Positions 1 through 5,789 of a DNA stretch of 9,883 nucleotides are shown piece after piece. Positions within the stretch are counted from its first letter, which is position 1. Each line of letters begins with the position of its first letter. The DNA is from JBKPFU01 sp046728975. GTDB lineage: Bacteria; Actinomycetota; Thermoleophilia; Gaiellales; Gaiellaceae. The position numbers and the translations under genes are program-made. The notes below the pieces were generated by a model. It did not search any database. It saw only the letters and a program-made list of their open reading frames with translations, and was not told the origin of the DNA. The stretch is from assembly GCA_046728975.1 (NCBI GenBank), contig JBKPFU010000004.1:1-9883 (forward strand), in the 5' to 3' direction.

Positions 1-308
1 CGCGAGTCGATCTCGATCTCGGAGCCGTTCTGCTGGACGGTGATGCTGGCGTAAAAGGTGTTCTCCTTCAGCTCGGTGACGGTGATGCGAACGATCTGCG
101 CGTCGAGCTGGGAGACGACGTCGGAGAGAAGGTCGTGCGTCATCGGCCGCGGCGTCGAGGCGCCCTGGAGCTTCATCAGGATCGCCGCCGCCTCGGGATG
201 GCCGATCCAGATCGGAAGGAACTTGTTTCCGTCGGCAGTCTTCAGCAAGACGATCGGCTGCTTGCCGACCAGGTCGAAGCTCACGCCGTAGATGACCATC
301 TCGTGCAT
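1..308 (-). CDS. Bifunctional nuclease (DUF151) family protein, 3' end cut by window edge
   Basis: About 102 codons read leftward from an ATG at 308 and leave the window without a stop. The protein begins MHEMVIYGVSFDLVGKQPIV and carries the family core LPIWIGHPEAAAILMKLQG (about residues 29-47). This is followed by the RPMTHDLLSDVV block and a strand-rich stretch ending TFYASITVQQ. These match the DUF151/BFN fold, known from plant bifunctional nuclease and common as a stand-alone protein in actinobacteria. In bacteria its substrate and role are poorly defined, so no specific reaction is claimed. A GGAAGG ribosome-binding site lies about 8 nt before the ATG and supports this start. A second in-frame ATG lies at codon 4. 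The gene faces away from the tRNA. What follows it downstream is not visible. Confidence 0.85.
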   Translation of the reverse strand, partial: MHEMVIYGVSFDLVGKQPIVLLKTADGNKFLPIWIGHPEAAAILMKLQGASTPRPMTHDLLSDVVSQLDAQIVRITVTELKENTFYASITVQQNGSEIEIDS

Positions 309-335
309 CAGCAGCCTTCCCCGTCGGGGGTTCTC

Positions 336-361
336 ATATTAGCCAAGGGGTCTTCTGACAA
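336..361 (-). promoter_or_regulatory. Possible promoter of the DUF151 gene
   Basis: Read on the minus strand, a TTGTCA hexamer (356-361) resembles a -35 box. TAATAT (336-341) is a possible -10 box. The spacer is only 14 bp, shorter than the preferred 16-18 bp, so the pairing is weak. It lies 28 bp upstream of the DUF151 start codon, in the only AT-rich patch of the intergenic stretch. Confidence 0.3.
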
Positions 362-412
362 ACCTCGTGCGGGACCATCCTTCGGAGCATGATCGACCCG
401 CAGGCAAGCCGC

Positions 413-418
413 TACAAT
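413..418 (+). promoter_or_regulatory. -10 box of the tRNA-Ile promoter
   Basis: TACAAT matches the consensus -10 at five of six positions and sits 11 bp before the mature tRNA 5' end, giving a very short leader. No clear -35 hexamer is seen at 16-18 bp; the nearest is TCGACC at 393-398 with a 14-bp spacer. The rest of the spacer between the DUF151 gene and the tRNA shows nothing else convincing. Confidence 0.5.
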
Positions 419-429
419 CACCCGCCCGC

Positions 430-503
<74 letters not shown>

Positions 504-518
504 TCGCGCAGCGGCGTC

Positions 519-767
519 TCAGTGCAGGATCTGCGTCTTCTGAACGTAGTCCTCGACCATGAGCAGGAACGAGGGGTCCTCGGCGATCTCCGCAAGCGTC
601 CCCTTCGTCGCGTCGTCAAGCTCCTGGTCGTCCTCAAGCTCGGACAGGAACGGCTCCAGCCGGCCCGCCTGTGACATCGCCGCCATCCTGAGGAACAGAT
701 CGCGCGTCAGATCGTCGCGCGAGATGGCCTCGAGCGATTCGAGCTCTTCCAGCCACATTCGAAGCAT
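519..767 (-). CDS. Hypothetical small acidic protein downstream of parB
   Basis: This is an 82-residue protein that I do not recognise. It is rich in Glu, Asp and Leu, looks mostly helical, and has no cysteine, signal peptide or membrane segment. It begins MLRMWLEELESLEAI and ends QKTQILH. The chosen ATG lies 2 nt after the parB stop. An in-frame TTG at 773 overlaps the parB stop as TTGA and would add two residues. No clear Shine-Dalgarno sequence precedes either, so translation is probably coupled to parB. Acidic hydrophobic heptads such as LEELESLEAI suggest a protein-protein contact surface. A role in segregation is only guilt by association. It is the last gene of the parA-parB run and converges on the tRNA. 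Confidence 0.65.
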   Translation of the reverse strand: MLRMWLEELESLEAISRDDLTRDLFLRMAAMSQAGRLEPFLSELEDDQELDDATKGTLAEIAEDPSFLLMVEDYVQKTQILH

Positions 768-769
768 CG

Positions 770-1654
770 TCAATTCAACGCCGGCCGCCCATCCGCGGAT
801 ACGCGTTCAAGAACCTCGGCGAGCTCGGCGAGCGCATGGTCGCCGTCGTAGGCGATTTCGACCTTCCCGGGCGCGACGCGCGCCTCGAAGCCCGTCAGCC
901 GCCTGACCGCCTCCTTGATGCGCTCCGCGGTCACCGGATCGACGTGCCGCGGCGGGGCGCGCCGGGGCTTTCGTGCTGCACCGGCCCAGCGCGCGGCGCG
1001 CTCGGCCGCGCGAACCGACATCGCCTGGCGCACGATCTGGCGGGCGAGCTTCCGCCGCCCCTCGTTGTCCGGGACCGCCAGAACCGCCCGGGCGTGACCC
1101 TCCGTGAGCTCGTTCCGCTCGAGCATTGCCAGCACGTCGTCGGGGAGCTCGAGCAGGCGGAGCCGGTTCGAGACCGACGGCTTCGACCGCCCCACCCGCT
1201 CAGCCAGCTCGCCAAGCGAGAGCCTGAACTCGTCGATGAGCACGGCGTACGCGCGCGCCTCCTCGACCGGCGACAGCTGCTCGCGCGCGACGTTCTCGAC
1301 CAGGGAGAGCAGCAGCGTGTCGCGATCGTCCGTGTCGCGGATCAGGGCCGGAAGGGTCTCGATGCCGGCCTCGCGCGCGGCGCGCCAGCGCCGTTCGCCC
1401 GCGATCAGCTCGTAACCGCCGGCCGGCCGCGGCCGGACGAGCACCGGCTGGACAATTCCCTGCGCGTTGATCGACTCCGCAAGGGCAGCAGTGGCCTCGG
1501 ACTCGAAGCGCTTTCGCGGCTGACGTGAGTTCGGGTGCAGCTCGGCAACGGGGAGACGCGCCAGCTCGGTCTCTCCGCCGGCGCCGCCGAGGAGGACCTC
1601 AAGCCCACGGCCCAGGCCGCGCCGTTGAGGGTCAGGCACGGCGCCCGAGGTCAT
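770..1654 (-). CDS. parB: Chromosome-partitioning protein ParB (parS-binding CTPase)
   Basis: This is a 294-residue ParB/Spo0J/Noc-family protein. It binds parS sites near the origin, loads as a CTP-dependent sliding clamp and works with ParA to separate sister origins. The N-terminus has the RRGLGRGLEVLL peptide typical of chromosomal ParB, which in relatives contacts ParA. The CTP-binding motif GERRWRA is at about residues 86-92, and ENVAREQLSPVEEARAY begins near 120. The helix-turn-helix is at about 145-170 (LGELAERVGRSKPSVSNRLRLL), followed by a C-terminal dimerisation region. I chose the ATG at 1654. A TTG at 1684 would add ten Arg-rich residues unlike the family. No strong ribosome-binding site precedes either. 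It lies 144 bp downstream of parA in the same direction. Confidence 0.96.
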   Translation of the reverse strand: MTSGAVPDPQRRGLGRGLEVLLGGAGGETELARLPVAELHPNSRQPRKRFESEATAALAESINAQGIVQPVLVRPRPAGGYELIAGERRWRAAREAGIETLPALIRDTDDRDTLLLSLVENVAREQLSPVEEARAYAVLIDEFRLSLGELAERVGRSKPSVSNRLRLLELPDDVLAMLERNELTEGHARAVLAVPDNEGRRKLARQIVRQAMSVRAAERAARWAGAARKPRRAPPRHVDPVTAERIKEAVRRLTGFEARVAPGKVEIAYDGDHALAELAEVLERVSADGRPALN

Positions 1655-1798
1655 GAGACGCAGCGCCCGACGTGCGAAAAGCAAGCCCGGCGAGGACGCA
1701 GGGAGCGCGCGTATCGGGACGATACGGGCGCGACGGAGGACACTGCCGGGCGCTGCTTTGCAGCCGCCGGGCGCACGCCGAAGGACCGAGGGTGCCGC
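1655..1798 (-). other. parA-parB spacer with inverted and direct repeats
   Basis: This 144-bp gap is unusually long for an otherwise compact gene run. It contains a strong inverted repeat at 1705-1731, a small hairpin (GCTGC-TTT-GCAGC, 1752-1764) and two copies of GCCGGGCGC, at 1745-1753 and 1766-1774. No parS-like palindrome (GTTTCACGTGAAAC type) and no clear promoter are seen. It may give parB separate regulation, for example by RNA structure or processing; that is inference. Confidence 0.5.
1705..1731. repeat. Inverted repeat in the parA-parB spacer
   Basis: The inner arms CGTATCG (1710-1716) and CGATACG (1720-1726) are perfectly complementary around a GGA loop. Beyond a single G-G mismatch, GCGC (1705-1708) pairs with GCGC (1728-1731), giving 11 pairs. 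No T-run follows on either strand, so it is not a standard terminator. It could be an operator or an mRNA hairpin before parB. Confidence 0.65.
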
Positions 1799-2554
<756 letters not shown>

Positions 2555-2568
2555 ACCGGCGAGGCTAC

Positions 2569-3165
2569 TCAGGCAAGCGGACGTTTCTTGGCCATTCCAG
2601 GCCGTCTCGGAAACTCCGGCGGCGTCTCGTTCATCTTCGGCACGACGAGCACACCAAGACCGTCGCCGAGGTCGCCGCCGCCGAGCTTTTCCGCAGCGGC
2701 CTGCACAGCGGTGCGGTCGGCCGACTGACCGACATAGAGGATCACGGCGCCGCCGACACGGACGAGTGGCAGACACCACTCCAGCGCGACCGGCGGATGC
2801 GCCAGCGCTTTCGCAACGGCGACGTCGAATTGCTCGAGCTCCTGCTCCTCGGCGCGGCCGGCGAGGACGTGGACGTTGGGAAAGTCCTGCGCGACGCGTC
2901 CCAGAAACCCCGCCTTCCGCGCGTTCGCCTCGAGCAGCGTCACCTGACGATCGGGAAGCGCGGCGGCGAGCGGAATCCCGGGAGCCCCGCCCCCCGAGCC
3001 CACGTCGACGATCGATCCCGGCCAGGCTCGAACCACCGGCAGCGCCCGCAAAGAGTCCTCGACATGGACCCGCCACGCCTCTTCGGCGTCTTTGACCCCG
3101 GTCAGGCCTGGGGTCGAGACCAGCGCGTCGATCCAGCGGGCAAGCGAGTCATGTGGCTCACTCAC
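2569..3165 (-). CDS. rsmG: 16S rRNA (guanine-527-N7) methyltransferase RsmG (GidB)
   Basis: This is a 198-residue SAM-dependent methyltransferase that modifies G527 in the 530 loop of 16S rRNA. Loss of the enzyme gives low-level streptomycin resistance in several bacteria. Seen: LTGVKDAEEAWRVHVEDSL (21-39), corresponding to the conserved LTA...H..DSL entry, then SAM motif I IVDVGSGGGAPGIPLA (52-67), LLEANARKAGFL (77-88), and GRAEE (103-107). The usual ARA motif reads AKA here (about 118-120), and the LKG lysine segment reads LYVGQ (143-147), so the rear of the active site diverges. The start is GTG at 3165, lying inside the end of jag (8-bp overlap) and preceded closely by GAGG. This implies translational coupling. 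The N-terminus is short for the family. Confidence 0.93.
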   Translation of the reverse strand: MSEPHDSLARWIDALVSTPGLTGVKDAEEAWRVHVEDSLRALPVVRAWPGSIVDVGSGGGAPGIPLAAALPDRQVTLLEANARKAGFLGRVAQDFPNVHVLAGRAEEQELEQFDVAVAKALAHPPVALEWCLPLVRVGGAVILYVGQSADRTAVQAAAEKLGGGDLGDGLGVLVVPKMNETPPEFPRRPGMAKKRPLA

Positions 3166-3844
3166 CCTCGGTTTCGATCACGATGTGGCGGTTCGGCTCG
3201 GTGCCCTCGCTGCGCGTCGTCACCCCGGGGAACTCCTTCAACCGCTCGTGCACGACCTTCCGCTCGACCGCCGTCATCGGCTCGAGTTCCGTGGGCGCGC
3301 CAGAGGAGCTGACGCGCTCTGCGCTTCTCACTGCCAGCGCATGCAGAGCCGAGCGCCTGCGGTCTCGATAGCCCGAGGCATCGACCACCACCGATTTGCG
3401 GCTCTCGCCTTGGGCCCGCGCGACGATCGCGTTCGTCACGTACTGGATCGCGTCGATCGTCTGGCCGTGCTTGCCGATCAGGAGACCGAGGTCGCGCCCG
3501 GACAGGAAAGCGGTGACCGTTTCCTCGTCCTCGCGCACCTCCACACGCGCCGAAGCGCCGATCGCCTCGACGATCCGCTCCACCAGCTCCCGCACCCTCC
3601 GCCCGAGCTCGCTCTCGTCCGCGGGCGCCGCCGCCGGGCCTGCGGCGCTCCGATCGACCGTCGCGATCACGCGCGCCGGGCTGTACCCGACCCCGAGCAG
3701 GCCCCGCTCCCCTTCGGACACGACCTGAAAGCGCACTGCCGACTTGTCGATTCCGGGATCGAGCTTCTCCAGCTCGCGGAGCGCCGTCCACTTCGCCTCG
3801 CCGACGGTCTCGCCCGTCGCTTCGACCTGGAGCTCGTCCGTCAT
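3158..3844 (-). CDS. jag: Jag/KhpB RNA-binding protein (Jag-N, KH, R3H domains)
   Basis: This is a 228-residue cytoplasmic RNA-binding protein, known as Jag, EloR or KhpB. In Gram-positive bacteria it partners with KhpA and affects cell elongation and RNA stability. Three domains are visible. Jag-N is about residues 4-62, ending in GERGLLGVG. An Ala-rich linker follows at about 66-78. The KH domain (about 82-155) carries the GKHG loop at 124-127 within LLIGKHGQTIDAIQYV. The R3H domain (about 160-226) has the defining Arg195-x3-His199 and ends in GTEPNRHIVI. The ATG at 3844 overlaps the yidC stop as ATGA, so the two are translationally coupled, as expected from their conserved pairing. The 3' end overlaps rsmG. 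Confidence 0.96.
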   Translation of the reverse strand: MTDELQVEATGETVGEAKWTALRELEKLDPGIDKSAVRFQVVSEGERGLLGVGYSPARVIATVDRSAAGPAAAPADESELGRRVRELVERIVEAIGASARVEVREDEETVTAFLSGRDLGLLIGKHGQTIDAIQYVTNAIVARAQGESRKSVVVDASGYRDRRRSALHALAVRSAERVSSSGAPTELEPMTAVERKVVHERLKEFPGVTTRSEGTEPNRHIVIETEGE

Positions 3845-4662
3845 CTCCGCGCTTTCCTCTTCTTCTTCCGCTTCACCCGCCGCGGCGGTTGCGCCTTGGC
3901 CGACGCAGGCGCGGGCGCCTCGGCCTCGGGCTCACGCCGCCCGCCGTCTTCGCCCGGCTCCTCGCCTCGCGGCGGCGTCCGCGACGAGCGTTTGGGCGGC
4001 GCGGCCGGCTGCTTCGGAACGAGCCGCCTCGTGATCAGACCCTGGCCTACCGTCCACAGGTTCGTCGTCACCCAGTAGATCACGAGCCCGGTCGGGAAGT
4101 TGACCAGAAAGGTGACGAAAAAGATCGGCAGGACCATCATCAGGATTCGCTGCGAGCGCTGCATCGTCGCCGACATGAAGTACGTCGAGGCAACCTGGCT
4201 CGTCACGTAGATCGCGAGCAACAGGTACCCCGACCAGTGCTCGCCCGCGTGGGCGGTGATGTCGGGAACGAAGCCGAGCCAGCCGAGCCCCGTTAGGCCC
4301 TCCTCGTTCGACAGGTCGCGCAGAACAAAGTAGAGCGCGATAAAGATCGGCAGCTGTGCGAGCAGCGGAAGGCACGAAGCGGCCGGGTTGATGTTGTTCT
4401 CCCGGTAGAACTTCATCAACTCTTCCTGCTGCTTCTTCTTGTCGTGCTTGTAACGGTTCTGGAGCGCCTTCATCTCCGGCATGTGCCGCTGAAGGGACTG
4501 CATCGAGTGGATCTGGCGCACCGTGAGCGGAACAAGCAGCATCCGCACGATCAGCGTCAACGCGACGATCGCCCACGCCCACGGCAGGCCTACCGAGCTG
4601 TGCAGCCAGTCGAGGACGTGGCGAAGGACGTCCTCGATCGGGCCCAGCAGCGCGAGAGTCAC
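3841..4662 (-). CDS. yidC: Membrane protein insertase YidC (Oxa1 family)
   Basis: This is a 273-residue integral membrane insertase that places proteins into the cytoplasmic membrane, alone or with SecYEG. It is the short Gram-positive type without a large periplasmic domain. It has no lipobox, and the first membrane segment starts near residue 24. Segments are at about 24-48 (with groove Arg40 in IVRMLLVPLTVRQ), 95-115 (SCLPLLAQLPIFIALY), 143-163 and two close ones at 172-205. A charged cytoplasmic hairpin follows segment 1 (KHDKKKQQEELMKFYRENN, 72-90). The tail from about 216 is Pro/Ala/Glu-rich and ends RRVKRKKKRKARR, a cationic tail suited to ribosome contact. The GTG at 4662 overlaps the yidD stop as GTGA, with AGAGGA about 9 nt upstream. 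Confidence 0.97.
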   Translation of the reverse strand: MTLALLGPIEDVLRHVLDWLHSSVGLPWAWAIVALTLIVRMLLVPLTVRQIHSMQSLQRHMPEMKALQNRYKHDKKKQQEELMKFYRENNINPAASCLPLLAQLPIFIALYFVLRDLSNEEGLTGLGWLGFVPDITAHAGEHWSGYLLLAIYVTSQVASTYFMSATMQRSQRILMMVLPIFFVTFLVNFPTGLVIYWVTTNLWTVGQGLITRRLVPKQPAAPPKRSSRTPPRGEEPGEDGGRREPEAEAPAPASAKAQPPRRVKRKKKRKARR

Positions 4663-4886
4663 GCGAAGATCCTCTGGTTCTCGGCGTAGTCCACGCCGCC
4701 GCGGCTCCAGGGATTGCAGCGCAGCAGGCGCCACGCGGCAAGAACCGAGCCGCGGAGGAAGCCGTACTGCCGCAGCGCGTCGATCGCGTACTGCGAGCAG
4801 GACGGGTGGTACTTACACGAGCTCGCAAACACCGGGCTGACCGCGTAGCGATAGACGTAGACCAGGCCGATCGCGACGTATCTCAT
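4659..4886 (-). CDS. yidD: Membrane protein insertion efficiency factor YidD
   Basis: This is a 75-residue YidD (DUF37) protein, a small membrane-associated factor that helps YidC-dependent insertion. It shows the family signature throughout: GLVYVYRYAVSP, then the cysteine-containing KYHPSCSQYAIDAL, then WRLLRCNPWSRGGVD. The N-terminal segment is amphipathic rather than a full membrane span. The ATG at 4886 gives the canonical MRYVAIGLVYVY start and has GGGAG about 10 nt upstream. An in-frame open stretch up to 4943 adds non-conserved Gly/Arg-rich residues and overlaps the small ORF in another frame. Its ATG overlaps the stop of that ORF as ATGA, and its stop overlaps yidC. It thus sits in a coupled chain running from rnpA to rsmG. 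Confidence 0.97.
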   Translation of the reverse strand: MRYVAIGLVYVYRYAVSPVFASSCKYHPSCSQYAIDALRQYGFLRGSVLAAWRLLRCNPWSRGGVDYAENQRIFA

Positions 4887-5044
4887 GCGGCCGTCTCCCT
4901 CGCCTCCGGCTCGGCCGCGCGGAGGAAACCATGTTTCTCCCACGAACCCCCTTCTCTTTCTAAGTACGCCTCGACCATCCGGTCGAGGATCGCATGCGGG
5001 GGAACCTCCCGGTTCCCCCCTGCCCCTTCCGCGCCGCCGCTCAT
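4883..5044 (-). CDS. Hypothetical 53-residue ORF between rnpA and yidD
   Basis: This small ORF is one I do not recognise. It starts with ATG at 5044, overlapping the rnpA stop as ATGA, and ends with TGA at 4883, overlapping the yidD ATG in the same way. It fills the gap exactly, with the same GCCGCATGAG junction at both ends. The product starts MSGGAEGAGGNREVPPHAIL and continues with an amphipathic stretch (DRMVEAYLERE, then SWEKHGFLRAAE). It has no cysteine and no membrane segment. The Gly-rich start is encoded across a strong hairpin (4998-5019). TTA and AGA codons (codons 28 and 30) are uncommon for this GC level and weaken the case. A coupled peptide acting with YidD or YidC, or merely a readthrough bridge keeping ribosomes moving, are both possible. 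Confidence 0.6.
   Translation of the reverse strand: MSGGAEGAGGNREVPPHAILDRMVEAYLEREGGSWEKHGFLRAAEPEARETAA
4998..5019 (-). repeat. Strong hairpin with GNRA-type loop between rnpA and yidD
   Basis: On the minus-strand transcript, GGGGGAACC pairs perfectly with GGTTCCCCC (9 bp) around the tetraloop GGGA. This is a GNRA-class loop closed by a C-G pair. No U-run follows, so it is not a simple terminator. It lies within the 53-codon ORF and could stabilise or mark a processing point in the rnpA-yidD mRNA. Confidence 0.7.
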
Positions 5045-5391
5045 GCGGCCGCCTTTCCCAGGACCTCGTCCACGCGCTCGCCGAGCCAGTCGAAGCCCTG
5101 CGCCTCCACCGCTTCGGGGAGCCCCGGTCGAACGACGAGAACGTAGTCGCGGCCGCGGGGGAGCCCCTCGAGGCGCGCGTGCCAGATCTCCCGCAGCCGC
5201 CGCTTCATCTTGTTCCGGACGACCGCGCTCCCGACAGCCCGAGGAACGGCAAGCCCGAGCCTCGGCTCGTCGTCGGCGTCTTCGTCGCGGTCGAACGAGT
5301 GCAGGACGAGAAACCGCGTGGAGACCGAGCGGCCCTGGCGGTAGACCGCGTCGAAGTCCCGCGAGCGCGAGAGACGGTTCCGGCGGTGCAT
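5041..5391 (-). CDS. rnpA: Ribonuclease P protein component
   Basis: This is a 116-residue protein subunit of RNase P. It binds the catalytic RNA and helps it recognise pre-tRNA leaders during 5'-end maturation. It has the expected start MHRRNRLSRSRDFDAVYRQG and a central strand LGLAVPRAVGSAVVRN. The RNR signature helix RNKMKRRLRE is at residues 59-68. The late segment DYVLVVRPG is at 82-90. The Asp/Glu-rich insert DRDEDADDEP (34-43) is a family-variable loop. The ATG at 5391 lies 10 nt after the rpmH stop. The bases before it are pyrimidines (CCTCCCCTCG) instead of a purine ribosome-binding site, so initiation probably depends on ribosomes finishing rpmH. Its stop overlaps the following small ORF. 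Confidence 0.97.
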   Translation of the reverse strand: MHRRNRLSRSRDFDAVYRQGRSVSTRFLVLHSFDRDEDADDEPRLGLAVPRAVGSAVVRNKMKRRLREIWHARLEGLPRGRDYVLVVRPGLPEAVEAQGFDWLGERVDEVLGKAAA

Positions 5392-5401
5392 CGAGGGGAG
5401 G

Positions 5402-5536
5402 CTACGCGGACAGGCGCTTCCGGCCGCGTGCGCGGCGTCGCTTCAGGATGGCGCGGCCGGCACGCGTCGACATCCTTGCGCGAAAGCCGTGCCTTCGCTT
5501 TCGCCTGCGCACGTTGGGCTGGTAGGTCCGCTTCAC
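5402..5536 (-). CDS. rpmH: 50S ribosomal protein L34
   Basis: This is a 44-residue, very basic L34 protein of the large ribosomal subunit. It has the invariant layout KRTYQPNVRRRKRRHGFRAR, then MSTRAGRAILKRRRARGRKR, ending LSA. Bacterial L34 always begins with M-K-R-T, so the GTG at 5536 (GTG AAG CGG) must be the start; there is no ATG or TTG close by in frame. The 16 nt before it are pyrimidine-rich, with no Shine-Dalgarno sequence. It leads the leftward gene run away from the origin and is followed 10 nt later by rnpA, the classic rpmH-rnpA pair. Confidence 0.97.
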   Translation of the reverse strand: MKRTYQPNVRRRKRRHGFRARMSTRAGRAILKRRRARGRKRLSA

Positions 5537-5555
5537 GAGGGGAGGGGAAAAATTT

Positions 5556-5573
5556 CGCTCCGGAGGTGGAGCG
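5556..5573 (-). promoter_or_regulatory. Leader hairpin upstream of rpmH
   Basis: On the minus strand CGCTCC pairs with GGAGCG (6 bp) around the loop ACCTCC, followed after AAA by TTTTT. The shape resembles a short intrinsic terminator or attenuator, starting 20 nt before the rpmH GTG. The ACCUCC loop matches the anti-Shine-Dalgarno core of 16S rRNA. The short stem keeps confidence low. Confidence 0.4.
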
Positions 5574-5583
5574 CCGGACGGCC

Positions 5584-5589
5584 AGTATA
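5584..5589 (-). promoter_or_regulatory. -10 box of the rpmH promoter
   Basis: TATACT on the minus strand matches the -10 consensus at five of six positions and lies 47 bp before the rpmH GTG. No good -35 hexamer is found at 16-18 bp. That region runs next to or into the DnaA-box-like TTTTCCACA at 5610-5618, so DnaA binding could affect this promoter. Confidence 0.5.
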
Positions 5590-5609
5590 GACGGACCCGC
5601 GGCGGCCAC

Positions 5610-5618
5610 TTTTCCACA
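5610..5618 (+). promoter_or_regulatory. DnaA-box-like site
   Basis: TTTTCCACA differs at one position from the E. coli consensus TTATCCACA and at one from the high-GC form TTGTCCACA. It is the best single match in the window. It sits near the likely -35 region of the leftward rpmH promoter. Confidence 0.6.
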
Positions 5619-5697
5619 GCGAAACAGGAGCAGCAGCAGCCGGAGAATCGACGGAGCGAAGCCGATCCAGGACGCTCCGCGTCGTCCGTTTGGACAC

Positions 5698-5717
5698 TCT
5701 TCCACAGCTGTGGAGAG
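5698..5717. promoter_or_regulatory. Pair of opposed DnaA-box-like sites forming a palindrome
   Basis: TCTTCCACA (plus, 5698-5706) and CTCTCCACA (minus, 5717-5709) face each other. Together they form the perfect 14-bp palindrome TCCACAGCTGTGGA (5701-5714). Each differs at two positions from TTATCCACA. Head-to-head close boxes are common in origins; a different palindrome-binding regulator is also possible. Confidence 0.5.
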
Positions 5718-5731
5718 GCCTGTGGGACATG

Positions 5732-5762
5732 CCAGAAATCCCTGCAAATTGGGCATTTCTGG
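5732..5762. repeat. Inverted repeat in the AT-richer part of the origin region
   Basis: CCAGAAAT (5732-5739) is complementary to ATTTCTGG (5755-5762). The stem continues as CCC (5740-5742) with GGG (5751-5753) across a single bulged C (5754), leaving the loop TGCAAATT. It lies 27 bp upstream of the dnaA -35 box. It could be an unwinding or cruciform element, or an operator. Confidence 0.6.
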
Positions 5763-5789
5763 ACTTGGAAAGATCCCCCAGAAGGGCCG

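Noticed and set aside
1655..1684. Longer parB start at TTG 1684
   Set aside because: Adds Arg-rich residues not typical of ParB and lacks a ribosome-binding site; ATG 1654 precedes the family N-terminal peptide.
3932..4828. 298-codon minus-strand frame overlapping yidC and yidD
   Set aside because: Out-of-frame shadow of yidC/yidD with Arg/Ala-rich low-complexity composition.
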